DNA of 64,000 bases from Neurospora tetrasperma FGSC 2508 (taxonomy: Eukaryota; Ascomycota; Sordariomycetes; Sordariales; Sordariaceae): NCBI RefSeq assembly GCF_000213175.1, contig NW_009799099.1, forward strand, positions 1,945,115 through 2,009,114, written 5' to 3'. Shown one piece after another: positions 1 through 10,987 of the stretch (position 1 is its first letter; each line of letters starts with the position of its first letter). The notes beneath the pieces were generated by a model. That model was not told the DNA's origin. It worked only from the letters and a program-made list of their open reading frames with translations, and ran no database searches. The position numbers were made by a program, and so were the translations under genes.

Positions 1-475
1 TCCTGGTCATCGTGACCATTTTCTGTACGGTTCCAAGAGGCCCCGCTTCGCTCGTTCACTTCGAATGGCGTCTTGCAGCCCTAAATATCTACCTCCAGTG
101 TACACGTACTGACTAAAGAGATTAAAGGTCCTCCGATCGGCGTGTTTGCCATCGCCGGCTGTGGGGCAGACCTCTTAATCAACATCTGCCTGACTTTGTT
201 GGGGTACGTTCATGTGGATGCCTTCCAGATTGATGTTTACAGATCCTCCAGCACTGCCGTAGAGCACCGCACTGACCTCTGTGAAAACCCGACGCAGCTA
301 TATCCCTGGTCATGTTCATGCCTTCTATCTCGAATATGTCTACTACGACCGTCGGGAGCGGTTAAGACAAGGCTCCATCGTCACCGACCGCGCTCCTGGC
401 GTCTACAGCGATAATGTCCAGAACGGCGGGAACCCACATGGATATGGTACCATTGTGCAGCCGAACGCTTCGTAA
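1..475 (+). CDS. PMP3/RCI-type small membrane proteolipid, 5'-truncated
   Basis: This is the 3' part of a PMP3 family gene (plasma-membrane proteolipids, also called stress-response RCI peptides, linked to membrane potential and cation tolerance). Three exon pieces join in frame: <1-24, 128-203 and 298-475, with introns 25-127 (gtacgg...aaag) and 204-297 (gtacgt...gcag, ctgac branch). The product reads PPIGVFAIAGCGADLLIN, then ICLTLLGYIPGHVHAFYLEY and YYDRRERL. That is the family pattern of a first hydrophobic segment ending in PP, a second around GADLLIN...LLGYIPG, and an HAFYLEY exit. A hydrophilic tail of about 45 residues follows. The start codon and most of helix 1 lie before the window. 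The last codons TTC-GTAAGT resemble a splice donor, so the true C-terminus could differ. Family call is confident; exact ends are not. Confidence 0.8.
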
Positions 476-928
476 GTAGACACGGCAAGACACCTTGATG
501 TTGCCGCTGGGAGGTATGACTTGAAGTATGAGGGACCAGCACGTTGACTGGGGTCGAGTGGTGTGATGACGAATCGAGTTGATGAATATATACGATAACG
601 AAAGAGTGATTTTTCCAAGGAGTCTTCCGAGAGACTTGCAAGGCTTTTTGGGGGTCGATGGAGGTTAGGCGTGAGTTTCTTAATAAGACCTATGATGTGC
701 TCGGGTTGGTTTGTTGTGTCGTCGGATGAGTTACCGTCCACTTGGAACTATCTTAATGCCTATGTGTGCTCCAAGTAGTAGGCAGGGAGATTGCTAATGT
801 ACCCTATACCTACCTAGTTTTCGTCGCTTGGTTAGTACTCCATAGTAGTTGTACCGCTGGAAAATGACTTCCGTTATACCGACGTATATGTTCATGGCTT
901 TATATATGAATCAAGACCACAACGTTTA
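476..928. other. Intergenic, no gene seen
   Basis: This is the 3' flank of the PMP3-type gene. Minus-strand reading frames here are antisense to it and show no family features. The last three bases (TTA, 926-928) form the left target duplication of the element that follows. Confidence 0.5.
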
Positions 929-1382
929 GGCTCTGATCGGCTCAAACTTTTCAATGAAAAGTTGTAAAGGTGTTCAGGGATATTCTACACTAGCAGGGCT
1001 GTGCCTATTCTTTTATCAAAGGCGCTTTCCTTCTTTAAGCGGGCACGGACGCCGATTTGCATTGGCTTTCCTATTTAGAGCGATAGCGCCTTAGCTAGCC
1101 TCGTTTATAGGTTTTCTAACTTTTTTACTCAAGTACCTTTTTTAGGAGCTCGGACTACAAAAGCTAAGCTTTAGAATCCTCAGATTTGATTAGTCCTTCC
1201 GCAACTTTTTTACTCAAAACTCACTGAATCTCAGAAGTAGGTCCCCCCCCCTACTTCTAGCAGAAAAGTTGTAGAGAGTTTGCGAGTTTGAGGTACAGTT
1301 TCTTCCCCCCTGTCCCCCCCCCTGTCACCCAAGTACCAAAATCTCACAACTTTTCCATGAAAAGTTTGAGCCGATCACAGCC
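929..1382. mobile_element. MITE-like element with 37-bp terminal inverted repeats
   Basis: The left end 929-965 (ggctctgatcggctcaaact...) and the reverse complement of the right end 1346-1382 (ggctgtgatcggctcaaact...) agree over 37 bp with about three mismatches. The 454-bp unit is flanked on both sides by TTA (926-928 and 1383-1385), the 3-bp target duplication typical of PIF/Harbinger (Tourist-like) elements. The interior has no coding capacity. It holds two copies of an aacttttttactcaa motif (about 1118 and 1203) and a C-run hairpin near 1230-1258 (agaagtagg...cctacttct). Ends and duplication are seen directly; the superfamily is inferred from the duplication length and GG-starting ends. 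Confidence 0.75.
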
Positions 1383-2631
1383 TTACAACTTGAAAGGAGC
1401 GACGGTTTGAATAAGGTTAAAGCATACATGACTCCTTGGCAGGCCGGAGGTGGCTCACGGACTCGCACTGGCTGGACCCCCGCGGCCCGGAGCAGCAACG
1501 AACTCCAATCCGCGGCGCCCAGGCCGGGCGGGTCCTCCAGGTGGCCCCGCGCCAGCCCAAGCAGGCTACGGCAGTGGGCCCGGAAAGGCCACTCGCTGTA
1601 CCCCGCACTCAACCCCTCAAGCTCCCCGGGCCCATCTCAGCCACTCTCATTCGGAGGACCCCACCCCTGATGGCTTCGGCCGGGGAGACCTTTCGTTGGA
1701 AAGAAAGCCACGACTTCTTGCAGTCGCAGCACGCATCCTTTTTCATCACTTGCCCGCCTTCACTCATCTTGGATTGCTCCCATTCGCCAGCCACCCGACA
1801 GTTTATCTTTTCTCGCACCCGACCCTTCCCCAGGACGAACCAAGAAAGGGAAGGGCCCAGACTTGGACTTGTTACTACATACACTTCTTCTCTTTCTCGA
1901 AACTCCACAGACGGGATTCTCTGCATGTCAATCAAACAACATGGCGACAATGGATGGTAGTGTAGTGTAGACCAACCCAAATAGGAATGGCAAGGGAAGC
2001 CCAAAGGTTGCAAAGCATGGTAAACCACCTTCTTGGATGGTCGCAAAATGTCGTTTTTTCGGACCTTCTGCAGCCATGGAAAAAGCACGAGCGAACACGA
2101 GTTGCCCACGTTGACGTCTGACAGCCGGCCATCCGAAGATTGAGACACGCAGAAGGCTGGAAGCCGTCAATGTCGGCCATCCGTCTCATCCTGAGCACCT
2201 TTTGCACCTTGGCTGTTCGTTACCTGTGCATGCTGCTTGAGGTTCACGTCGGTCTCTTTCTCGCCTTTTCCACGCCTTTTCCCTTCCCATCAACCCGAGT
2301 TGACAAGTCATCACGTTCACATCGCAAGGAAGTTCCAGCCCCAGCCCAATCCCAGCATAGATACCTACCTACTACCCACCTCCTACCTGGACCTCCCAGG
2401 AAAGCAACCCGCGAACTACCAGCGACCACGATACACTTGCATGCTTCTGCTGCTGCTTCCACTCGGCTGCGACTCGCTGCAACTAACTCGCTGCGCTGCG
2501 ATTCCCTGCTTCTGCTTCTGCTTCCGCTTCCGCTGCTGCAGTACTTTCTGACCTGCCCGCCTCCGTACCTTAAGTCATACTTATCACCCGCATCTCGTCC
2601 ATTCTGTTTCGATTGATGCCTCGCGGATAAT
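1383..2631. other. Long upstream region of the next gene
   Basis: A G+C-rich stretch (about 1440-1700) is followed by a CT-rich leader (about 2170-2600) typical of a fungal promoter and 5' UTR. Open frames on both strands overlap each other and show no family features. A four-codon upstream ORF ends one base before the downstream ATG (2616-2630). Confidence 0.5.
2616..2630 (+). promoter_or_regulatory. Minimal upstream ORF abutting the main ATG
   Basis: ATG CCT CGC GGA TAA ends one base before the ATG at 2632. If both lie in the transcript leader, a scanning ribosome would meet this ORF first and terminate at the main start. Real only if translation of the downstream protein begins at 2632, which is not certain. 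Confidence 0.3.
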
Positions 2632-4653
2632 ATGCACATATATAGCAAGCCACACGGTATCCGCCAAGGCCCGGCCGACACTTCGAACTCGCTGCTCCGC
2701 GACGAGGACGATGCCCGGTCAGTGATCCCGGAGCAGCTTGCCACACAGGCTTCTTTACCCCTTTTGGTACCTCATCCAGGTCCTCTTCAGCCGTCTCACC
2801 CAACCCGTGCTTCCTCTTCCTCCTTTCCCGCATTCTCTCCATCTCTACCTCCTCTGTCCCGTCCAGCAGCTCCTCTACCTCCTCGTCTGTCCAAGACCTC
2901 GCCTTCTTCGGACTCTGGCCTCCTTATTGGTGGGCGCTCTCGTAAGAAGAGACAGCGGCCCGGCGCAAGCCCAGTCGCATTTCCGCGCTTCTTTCTTCAG
3001 TCTTCGCAGACTGCAGTCTCCGTCATTCCCTCTATCGCCGAGGGAAAGCCTTTTCCTCTCCATGACACTTCGGCCCGGCAGAAACTGGCAAACACATGTC
3101 CAGCCGCCTCATCTAGTAATCATCGCTACGCCAAGAGCACAGGCGCAGAAAGTAGGACCTATTCGAAACCCGTTCTGGTAAGGACTCGCACCTCTATCGT
3201 ACCCCAGTACCGACGGGGAACTAGTAGTATCGCAGACTCTAGTCGTGTTCCTCGATCTGAATCTCCGGACCTCGAAGCCGGGCCTCGCGGTGGACAAACC
3301 GACTTTGGTACGGAGACCAGCAACCAAAGCGAAGGATCTCGCTCTCACATCAATCAGGATGTGAACTGGAGAAAGGCGAAGAACAAGATGTCGACATCAG
3401 ACCAGCCCGAGAACGGCGTCAGCTCTCTGCCTCTACTATGGGAGCGACGGTCAACATCGTCTCGCCCGATCGTTGTAAAGTCCAGGAATGGAAAACCCAA
3501 GAAGCTGCCGCCAATGGATGCCTTTTCGTTCAAGAGCTTCATGGCCGACCTGCAGACTCAGGGTGGAGACAACAACATAGGAGCTGACCTTGACCGTATT
3601 GCTGAGATATGTGCACGATCCCGGTACTCGCTGAGTAACCAGTACGAGGTTCATATGGCACCCCACGGCTCAGGTGCTTCCCTCGTCTCTCCAGCGGGCG
3701 GACTAGCGCCATCTTCCTCGGACACAGCGTTGAGAAGGAGGGAGAATGGCTCTTACCATTCCAGTCAAAGTGCCAGAACAGGTCCTACATTACAGGCAAT
3801 TGTCCCTGATGAAGAGGAGGGTGGTGCCCGAAGGAGGCGGAGAGGGCCAGGGACTGGAGGAAGGAGGCTTAAAAGCATTGCCTATGGGACTTTAGAGACG
3901 ATCATGTCCTCCAGCCGCTCGTCAGAAGAGGACAGGTCGTCAAAAAAGCCAGCCGCTGAAATAGCGGGCGTAGTTCGTGGAAGGATCGACAGACAGCATA
4001 GTAACTTGGGATTCTCCGCTGCCGATGCAGGACCAAGCGCTGCTACCACTATCAATCAATATAATGAGCATACAGCGACTGATCAGGGCTTGGACGTGGA
4101 TGATGGCCAACAAGGATCAGGGGAAGCTGCCACGGCGTCGGCAGCAGCTAAACTAGCCAGGAAGAAATCTGCATCCTTCGCAACAGCAGTCATGGACAAT
4201 CACAGCAGAAGCAGTGCCGGACAACTCCAGCGGTACGAGAGCACTTGTGCACTAGTCAGCGAGCCAGCCCTGCCGCAGACATCCGACAGCCACCTGGGAG
4301 TAAGGACCGCAGCCTCTCCCTTTGCCGCTAGCGATAACGCCATCGTCACCAGGCCCTCGACTCTGACGCGCTCTGTCAGTGATATGCCATACCAGGCTTC
4401 GAGGACAAAGGAGTATTGGGCAGGTTCTTCATCTTCTTCGACCAGGGTAAGTTGGAATGGCTGGATCCCTTGGAAGGGGGGCAGTGGTGGTGCTGGATCG
4501 CAACGACAGCAGCAGCAGCAGCAGCACCAAGAGCAGGTTATGAGGAGTGAGGCTGAGGAGGTGACGCCGACGATGAGTGCGGGCTTGGCTAAACCTGGGA
4601 GAACGGTCAGTCATGCGGAAGGAAGTCTGAGGCGGATCCTTAGGTCTCGGTGA
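2632..4653 (+). CDS. Hypothetical serine-rich low-complexity protein (673 aa)
   Basis: A single uninterrupted frame of 673 codons on the coding strand of a region with a CT-rich leader. I do not recognise the family. The N-terminal ~250 residues are Ser/Pro/Arg-rich and look disordered. A more ordered block around residues 285-345 (KKLPPMDAFSFKSFMADLQT, then GADLDRIAEICARSRYSLSN) is the part most likely to be conserved. The remainder is again Ser/Gly-rich with a Gln run near residue 625 and a basic Arg-rich patch near 400. No signal peptide or membrane segment is evident. The start at 2632 is simply the first ATG of the frame and its context (TAATATGC) is weak, so translation could begin further in, for instance at an internal Met in the 3390 region. 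An alternative is a spliced upstream exon. Confidence 0.6.
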   Translation: MHIYSKPHGIRQGPADTSNSLLRDEDDARSVIPEQLATQASLPLLVPHPGPLQPSHPTRASSSSFPAFSPSLPPLSRPAAPLPPRLSKTSPSSDSGLLIGGRSRKKRQRPGASPVAFPRFFLQSSQTAVSVIPSIAEGKPFPLHDTSARQKLANTCPAASSSNHRYAKSTGAESRTYSKPVLVRTRTSIVPQYRRGTSSIADSSRVPRSESPDLEAGPRGGQTDFGTETSNQSEGSRSHINQDVNWRKAKNKMSTSDQPENGVSSLPLLWERRSTSSRPIVVKSRNGKPKKLPPMDAFSFKSFMADLQTQGGDNNIGADLDRIAEICARSRYSLSNQYEVHMAPHGSGASLVSPAGGLAPSSSDTALRRRENGSYHSSQSARTGPTLQAIVPDEEEGGARRRRRGPGTGGRRLKSIAYGTLETIMSSSRSSEEDRSSKKPAAEIAGVVRGRIDRQHSNLGFSAADAGPSAATTINQYNEHTATDQGLDVDDGQQGSGEAATASAAAKLARKKSASFATAVMDNHSRSSAGQLQRYESTCALVSEPALPQTSDSHLGVRTAASPFAASDNAIVTRPSTLTRSVSDMPYQASRTKEYWAGSSSSSTRVSWNGWIPWKGGSGGAGSQRQQQQQQHQEQVMRSEAEEVTPTMSAGLAKPGRTVSHAEGSLRRILRSR

Positions 4654-5230
4654 GATAATAGTTGGTTCCTACGGACGAAAGGAATTTTGTTTGGTGTATA
4701 TGTTATTTCAAGGGAGTCAGGGTTACGCGTAAGGGTTTGGGTGGCTATCTGATTTCTCTGCTGGACATCACGAAATTATGATAAACGAATTACGATGTTG
4801 CGGGAGCGAGCAATCCAAAATGCATATATATGCCCTAGAAACATGAGTTAGTGGGGGAAAAATTGGCTAAAAGCCTCAAGCACCAATTTCATTCTACCTA
4901 TTCGGAGTTAATAAAGCCATGACACGCATTTCTTAGAACGGGCTTTCGAGGTTTTGACTAAGTCAAAGCTCAACTCCTAGTTACCAGGTGTCAGCCATAA
5001 GTCCCACGCAAACGTGGAACAACCTCGCCGGGCATCGATGCAATCATATACACCGAACATCCACTTTTCCATTGGTCCATATCCTTTCCTTCCTTCCATC
5101 ACTCTTTCCTACCATCATTCCTCCCTACTAACACAGATTCCAAACCGAGCCACTACTTAGGCTACTACACACCAAGTGACCAAATTACCAACTTCACAAA
5201 CACAGACCAGCCACTAACCACTGACCGGCA
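4654..5230. other. Convergent 3' flanks
   Basis: Space between the ends of two convergent genes. Ordinary intergenic composition; nothing recognised. Confidence 0.5.
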
Positions 5231-5690
5231 CTACCACTGGCGATAATACCCCCTCAAAAACCTCTCCCTAAGATTCTTATACCCCTGGGTCCGCTCGATC
5301 GTACTCTCCACCCTCCTTCGCAGCTCCTCCGGCCCGGCTTCGTGCGCACCATTCAACAAATCTTGGTCCAGACTGGCTGCTTCGCTGAGTAGGTCGTTTT
5401 GGTGCTGCATGTCGAGCCAGGCGCGCCAGTCGAACTCTTCATCGGGGTCGTGGTTGTAGTGGTACATTTGGTTGGGGTAGGGTACATCGGGGTTGTGAGG
5501 ATTGGGGTTGTGATTGAGAGTGTGTTGGTTCAGGTTGGGCTCGTTGATAGTAGTGTTGTTAGGGCCTGTGTTGTTAGATTCGTGAAGACCGAAGTTGGGG
5601 CTGGTGATGAAGTCATCGAAGTCGCTGGTGATGAGGTCTTTAAAGTCGTCATCGTCGTAGTCATCGGCATCGTCATCGGCATCGTCATCA

Positions 5691-5742
<52 letters not shown>

Positions 5743-8386
5743 AGTCGATGTCCGCCTCCATGTCCATGTCAATGGAATCTGATACTTCGCTGGTGAATCC
5801 ATTGCCACTGTGGTCGTCGTAATCTGGTGAACCATCACGAACACCTTCGCTATCGGGCTGTTTGCGCGGCATGTGTAGCATCCAACCGTAATTGACATTC
5901 TTCTCAATCTGTACAGTGATCTGCTCATCCTCTAACTCTGCGACTTCGTCGTCGGGCATAGCGTCGGTGGCTGGGTCAAGATCGCCGGTGTCAAGCCGGG
6001 CTTTGTGGAGCGCGACGGCGGCTTTGAGAAGATACTCAGCTCGAACGTCTGGTAGTTCAGCTTGGGCTGGGTATACCGGCTGCACCCAGTCATGATTGCC
6101 ATTATGGGCATTGAAGGCCTGGTTTGACGCGGCTGAGTTGTTGTTTCGGGGAGCAACGGGGACACCCCTTCTGTAAGCGGACTCGCCACCAATATAAAGG
6201 GGCAGTTGGTGAACAATGGCACGCGCCCAAGCTTCGTCTTGCTCTTGGCCTTCCGCATTGCTCTTGGCCTTGCTGTCGAAGACCTGCTTGGCCATGATGA
6301 GTGACCTGTTGAGCTGGCCGTAAGCCTTGCCTTGTCGGATGCGAGTCAACTGGTCGGGTAACCGATCTAAACCTGTCATGTATTTTGCGCAGTTCTCCCA
6401 GTCGGTATCATCAAAGTCTGCCTCCTCATCGCCAGGGAGGATATCATCAGGCATCGGAACGCGGCTGTCGAACTCCAGTCCGTCAACGCCATGCTCTTCG
6501 TGACTTCCCTCCTCCTTCTCCACGGCATAATCATACAACGCCTCCTCCAAGTCTGCGAGGGCCACATCCAAATCACCTTCCACATATCGCAGCTTCTTTT
6601 CCTCCTTGACCTCCTCTTCCTCCGCAGCCAAGATATCCTCCTTCTCTTCCTCCGTCAACGTCTTCCATCTCGCCTTCCTTGCATGCTTAGGCTGCCACAT
6701 GCCTCTCTCAAAGGGGACATTCCCACAGCCGCCATGCGCTTTGCGATGCTTCGTAATCCTCCAGCTCGAGTTGGCCGGCAGGTCGAACTCGTCATCACTC
6801 ATGTACATCTCATCCAGACTCGGCACCAGCGGCCGGCCCGTGCTAAAGTCCACGTGGCCGTAAAGCATCATTCTCTCGGCCCTTAGGTGCAGGGCCAACC
6901 CTCGCTTGTACGCCTCCCAGTTGACCATCTGATCCGGGCGCAGCAAGTGTCTGACGCCGCGCCCCCACCCTTCCACATGCATCTTCCCCATCTCGTTGGG
7001 CGGCACGCCGTTGATAGGGTGTCCGTCGAGAACCTGCAAAAGAGTAGGTCGGACGTCGTACCGCGTCTTCATCTCCACGATCTCTTCCTCGGTGGTATAC
7101 TTCTTGCGTCGCAGGAACTGCCAAAGTGGCGTGAACCCCTTTTGTCCGAGAAACAGCTTGGCGAGCGCGGTGGACTTGGGCCCAAAGATGGGGTCGGCGA
7201 AGAGCATGTAGAGCTTGATGAAGAAGAGACGGGCCCGGTAGAGGTCCTCGTCGGTGAAGAGCGTCTGGGAGTGAATCAGGACGGCGCGGCCGCGGCACGA
7301 GGCTACGTCCATCAGGAGCCAGAGCTTCTTTAGGGTCTTGTGGGTGTCGTGAGGGGTGCGGTGGCCGTGGCGGCTCAGGGTGGCGAGGATGTCGCGGACT
7401 TTGATCTCTCGGTCGACAACCATCTGGAACCAGATCAAGGATGGAACCTTGCGGGTATTGTGTTGCGGGTCAGCGGGCGGAAGAGGGTTGACGGGACCGG
7501 CTTGGCCTTCTCCATGCTGGTTCTGATACAGGACATGGTTGGGAGCCGGCTGGTTAAAATATCGTATATCACGGTGAGTACTGGGATTTCTGCCGGAGGG
7601 GTCATCGATGAAGTATTGGTAGTAGAGTTGGTGGCAGAAGATACGGGCCGAGGTGGGCGCCATGTGGTCCGTCCAAAGAAGGATGGTGCTCTGGAGGTTT
7701 GCGTTGACGAGATCATGGAAGGTTTTTGAAATACTGTAGAGGTTGATGATGTCGATGGGGCGCAGATGCTTGCAGACTTCGAGAAGAAGCTCAAAGTCGG
7801 TCATTAAGGAGCCAAAGAGGTCAAAGGTGCTCGTGCTCGCGCTAGGCTTCGTCGCTACCGGTGAAGGCACATTGAGAGCTTGCCATTCTTTGGCAGACTC
7901 ATTGATGGCGAGAGCACGCTGATGCCAGTGCTGATAAAGAAGAGGTATCTGCTGGTGGCTTAGTCCGTTCAAACCACCGTCGTTGGCGAAGTCTCTCCAG
8001 AGCGTGTTGACCACTGCATCTAGCTCCTCGTTGCTTGGGTAGACGCGAAGGCCGAGATCGAGGGTATTGACATCGCTGCTGCTAGTAGGATTGTGAGAGG
8101 GTGCGGCGCGACTAGAGAAGATCTTGTGGGCATCAGAACCGGCTTTCTTGATTCTTGATTTTGGCCTGAGGAGTTCTCGTTCAACTAGATTGACGTCGGG
8201 CACTATGCCTCTTTGCTCGATTTCGTCGAGCGTGGCGTTTGCGCGAGAGGCTTGAGCCGCCTCGTAGTCCTGCTGAGCATCACCTCGGTTGTTGTGAAAG
8301 TTTAGTGATGCAAGTCCGGGCAAAGGGTTTGAGACAGCTCTCACTTTGCCCTCTCTTTGCTCGCCGGGCACTTGGAGATTCGACAT
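5231..8386 (-). CDS. F-box-like protein with long poly-Asp tract (1051 aa)
   Basis: One long exon of 1051 codons starting at the ATG at 8386. Around residues 195-235 the protein has an F-box-like segment (FELLLEVCKHLRPIDIINLY, then SISKTFHDLV), which in this family usually links a substrate receptor to SKP1 in SCF ubiquitin ligases. It lies deeper than the usual N-terminal position. The middle is a charged, tryptophan-containing fungal-specific region that I cannot name (for example a block near residue 545 with KHRKAHGGCGNVPFERGMWQ). Near residue 885-905 an uninterrupted run of about 18 Asp residues is encoded by a GAC/GAT repeat. The C-terminus (WRAWLDMQHQ...LRERFLRGYYRQW) looks ordered. 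The ubiquitin role is inferred only from the F-box-like segment. Confidence 0.65.
5687..5740. repeat. (GTC)n trinucleotide repeat inside coding sequence
   Basis: About 17-18 consecutive GTC/TCG units on the plus strand encode an Asp run on the minus strand. Flanking imperfect atcgtc units extend the acidic tract. Length polymorphism between strains is expected. Confidence 0.9.
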
Positions 8387-9162
8387 GTTTCCAATGACTT
8401 GGGTGTTGTGTAGTTGATTGCTTCCTGGTTTCTCGGATCATCCGAATGGAAAAGGGTTGAAAAGAGGCGATCGGTGAGTTGTTGAAATAAAAATTGCAAG
8501 ACGGACGAAGTGATTTGGGATTTGTGTTTGTCAATGGTCACTGGTTGTCTGCCATACGGCGAGACACGACCGCTGCTGTTATGGGCTCAGTGAATGGACC
8601 TGTCCACGAGAACAATAGAAAGGAAATCGAGGGGGGAAAATACCAGATGAAAACAAAACTCAGAGCAAGAACAATAGCAAGCGATTCATGGGCCTTCCAT
8701 CTCAACTTGCTAGGGTCTGCTGGAATGGTCATGTGTGACTTGACTGTCAATGAAAAGTCACATACCTCCAAGATTCCAAGGTCCTATCGACACAGTGACG
8801 ATAAGGGAAAACGACTCCATGGGTTCACGGCCTAGAGTAGATGTAGCCCCAATCTAACATTGGGACGGCGAAATGCTGTCACGCTGCAGTTAACAGGTCT
8901 GTAAAACGATGGATTCAGAAAATTACATGCCTTCTCAAGTTGACTTGGCCTATCTCTTCTCATACAACTTGTGGCTTGGTTTGGTCGAGATTCCCGCAGC
9001 TCCCTCTGCCATGTATCTTGGACCAAGCCTGGTGCTGTCTACCATCATTATTTTGCTGTGGTAAGCTTACCTATCCTTCATATCCAGCTCAAATTGCACT
9101 GTTGTCACCCGCTACGCCTAGAGAACCGTCCATTTTCCCGCCATCGCCGTCGTTCAACAGCT
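8387..9162. other. Upstream region of the F-box-like gene
   Basis: Promoter and leader space for the minus-strand gene on its left, and 3' flank of the minus-strand gene on its right. No further gene is seen. Confidence 0.5.
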
Positions 9163-9576
9163 TCATTGCTGCTGTTGCTTCTGCTGTGACTCTGCGCCGA
9201 ATGTTGTGCGTGAGCGCGTCTTCCGGTGCCGTTCTGCGCCTGTCATTTGCGCCGCTCTCCTTGCCTCCTCCACCGTCCGCAAGTAGGACTCGTACACCGA
9301 CATGCCTTTACTCTTGCCACGTCCCTTTTGCTCAGAAGCACTGGTATCTTCCGAGTCATCGTCCCCATCCCCATTGTCTCTGCCGCTTGTTCCGTCTTGT
9401 AACCTCGAGCCCTCCTTGGGTGCTTCTTTACCTTTACCCTTTTCCGTCCTGGATCCAATGGTAGCGGCTTGCTCCGCGGACTTGTCATGCGCCTGTTGCT
9501 GTTCCTCTTGTTGCTGTTGTATCTCTAGAGTCTCGATCGAGGGCAACAGGACTTGGAAGGCCGAAGTTTCCTCATC
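9163..9576 (-). other. 137-codon open extension in frame after the NPF stop
   Basis: Immediately after the amber stop of the NPF reading frame (TAG, 9579-9577) the same frame stays open for 137 codons to a stop at 9165-9163. The peptide is low in complexity and highly charged, with Gln runs at both ends and a central acidic stretch (DNGDGDDDSEDTSASE). A more varied segment, GKSKGMSVYESYLRTVEEAR, lies near its end. It may be 3' UTR, a rare readthrough extension, or a separate small ORF from the ATG at 9546. Other frames here are also open, so low stop density may explain it. Confidence 0.35.
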
Positions 9577-10987
9577 CTAGTGACTAGATTGCTTCGGTTT
9601 GGGGTCATCGAGTTCGGGAGTAGACATGTCCGCGGGCTCCTTGGAAACGATGCTGTTGGCCACCTTCCAGATCTGGAGCAGGTTATCTTCAGCAGCACTG
9701 CACACAAGCCAGGGGTCGTTGCGGTTCCAGCTGAAATCGGCCAGGTGGTTGGTGTGGCCGCCGTGCATGAAGAGCAGCTCCGGGGGGCCATCCTCAGCGT
9801 CATCTTGGGTCTGCTCGTCTCCGACACGGCTGATGTCCCAAAACAGCAATCTCCTGTCGTAGCTGCCACTGCCCAGAATGGCCGACTCAGTTGGGTGCCA
9901 CTCAAGAGAGGTAACCGCATCCTGGTGACCCTCCAAGGTGTGAACCTTGGAATTCATGTTCCTCATGTCCCAAATACCAATCGTCTTGTCGGCGGACGCA
10001 GTCGCAATGATGGTTTCCACCCGTGGGTTGAACGCCAAAGCATTGATGGCGTCACTGTGGCCGTTACGGGCGACAATGGCTGCCTTGTCGGTCTCTGGAC
10101 GGCGGACGTCGATGATCTGGAGAGTGAGATCGTCCGAGACGGTACCGATCCATGACTTGACCAAGGGGTGATGTTGAACGTCGTTGACGATGTGGCTATG
10201 GTGCGTGTACTTGCGAGAGTACTTGAGCTGCTTGCTGGTCCCCTCATAGGTCTTGAGGTCCCACAGGAGGACGGTCTTGTCTTCGCTGCCAGTCACAAGG
10301 CAGCCTTCCTCGTGCGGATTCCAGTTCAAGCCGAAGCCTTCTTCCTTGTGGCCAATCAGCTCAAGTTGAGGGCTAGGAGTACCGGAAGGCGTGATGCTGT
10401 GCTTTGTACGGTCGAAGATCAAGACACGGCCGTCAACAGCGAGGGTGGCAATGATATCGGGGTTTTGGGGCTGGTAACGGGCCTTGTTGACCTCGCCGGG
10501 GTGGTCGATCTTCTGGGTGATTTTGAAGCGAATGCACAAGGGCTCCCCGGAAGAGGCCTTGCTGCCATAGCCACCAATCTCGCCGCGTTCCTCGTCGTAG
10601 TCGCGGGGATTCAGCTCGACCATCTTAGGGATCTCGACTTCGGCGATCTGGAGGTAGTTGGGCTTGCCCTCAGCAGTATGGGTTCCGAGAAGCAGTCTGT
10701 GGACGGTGTGGCTCTTGTCTTTGGGGTTCTTGACATCGGGAAACCATTGTGTCGTGAGGGTAGGCCACTCCAAGGCCGTGCTGAGCATCATGTCGTAGAG
10801 GAAGGGGCTGTTCTTCTTCCAGATTTTGTACTCTTCGTTGATCAGGCGCTGCTCGGCCTCGGCGTCGTCCTCCTCCATGTTGACTGCGTCCTAATGTCAG
10901 CACTTTTTGCACAGGCTGGCAGCAAGCTCGCACTATGAGCTTCATAAGCTTACCGTCAACATCGTCGACAATCTCGTCGCGCGCCAT
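9577..10987 (-). CDS. npf: RbAp48/p55 WD40 histone-binding protein (NPF/CAC-3)
   Basis: Two exons: 10987-10954 (11 codons plus one base) and 10883-9577, with a 70-nt intron gtaagc...acgcag containing ctgac. This gives 446 aa, close to other RbAp48/p55/Msi1/Hat2 proteins. The N-terminus reads MARDEIVDDVD-VNMEEDDAEA, then the family helix INEEYKIWKKNSPFLYDMML and TALEWPTLTTQW, followed by seven WD40-type blades with clear GH...WD repeats (for example GHKEEGFGLNWNPHEEG, GHSDAINALAFNPR, GHQDAVTSLEWHPTE). These proteins bind histone H3-H4 and serve in CAF-1, HAT-B, deacetylase and PRC2 complexes. In Neurospora the p55 homologue NPF is a known H3K27 methylation factor. The assignment to npf over a hat-2-type paralogue is from memory. 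It is divergent from XRN1. Confidence 0.92.

Noticed and set aside
8940-9464. 174-codon plus-strand frame
   Set aside because: Antisense to the open extension of NPF and its 3' flank, with low-complexity Ser/Pro/Cys content and no family signal.
10168-10938. 256-codon plus-strand frame
   Set aside because: Antisense shadow of the clearly coding NPF exon.
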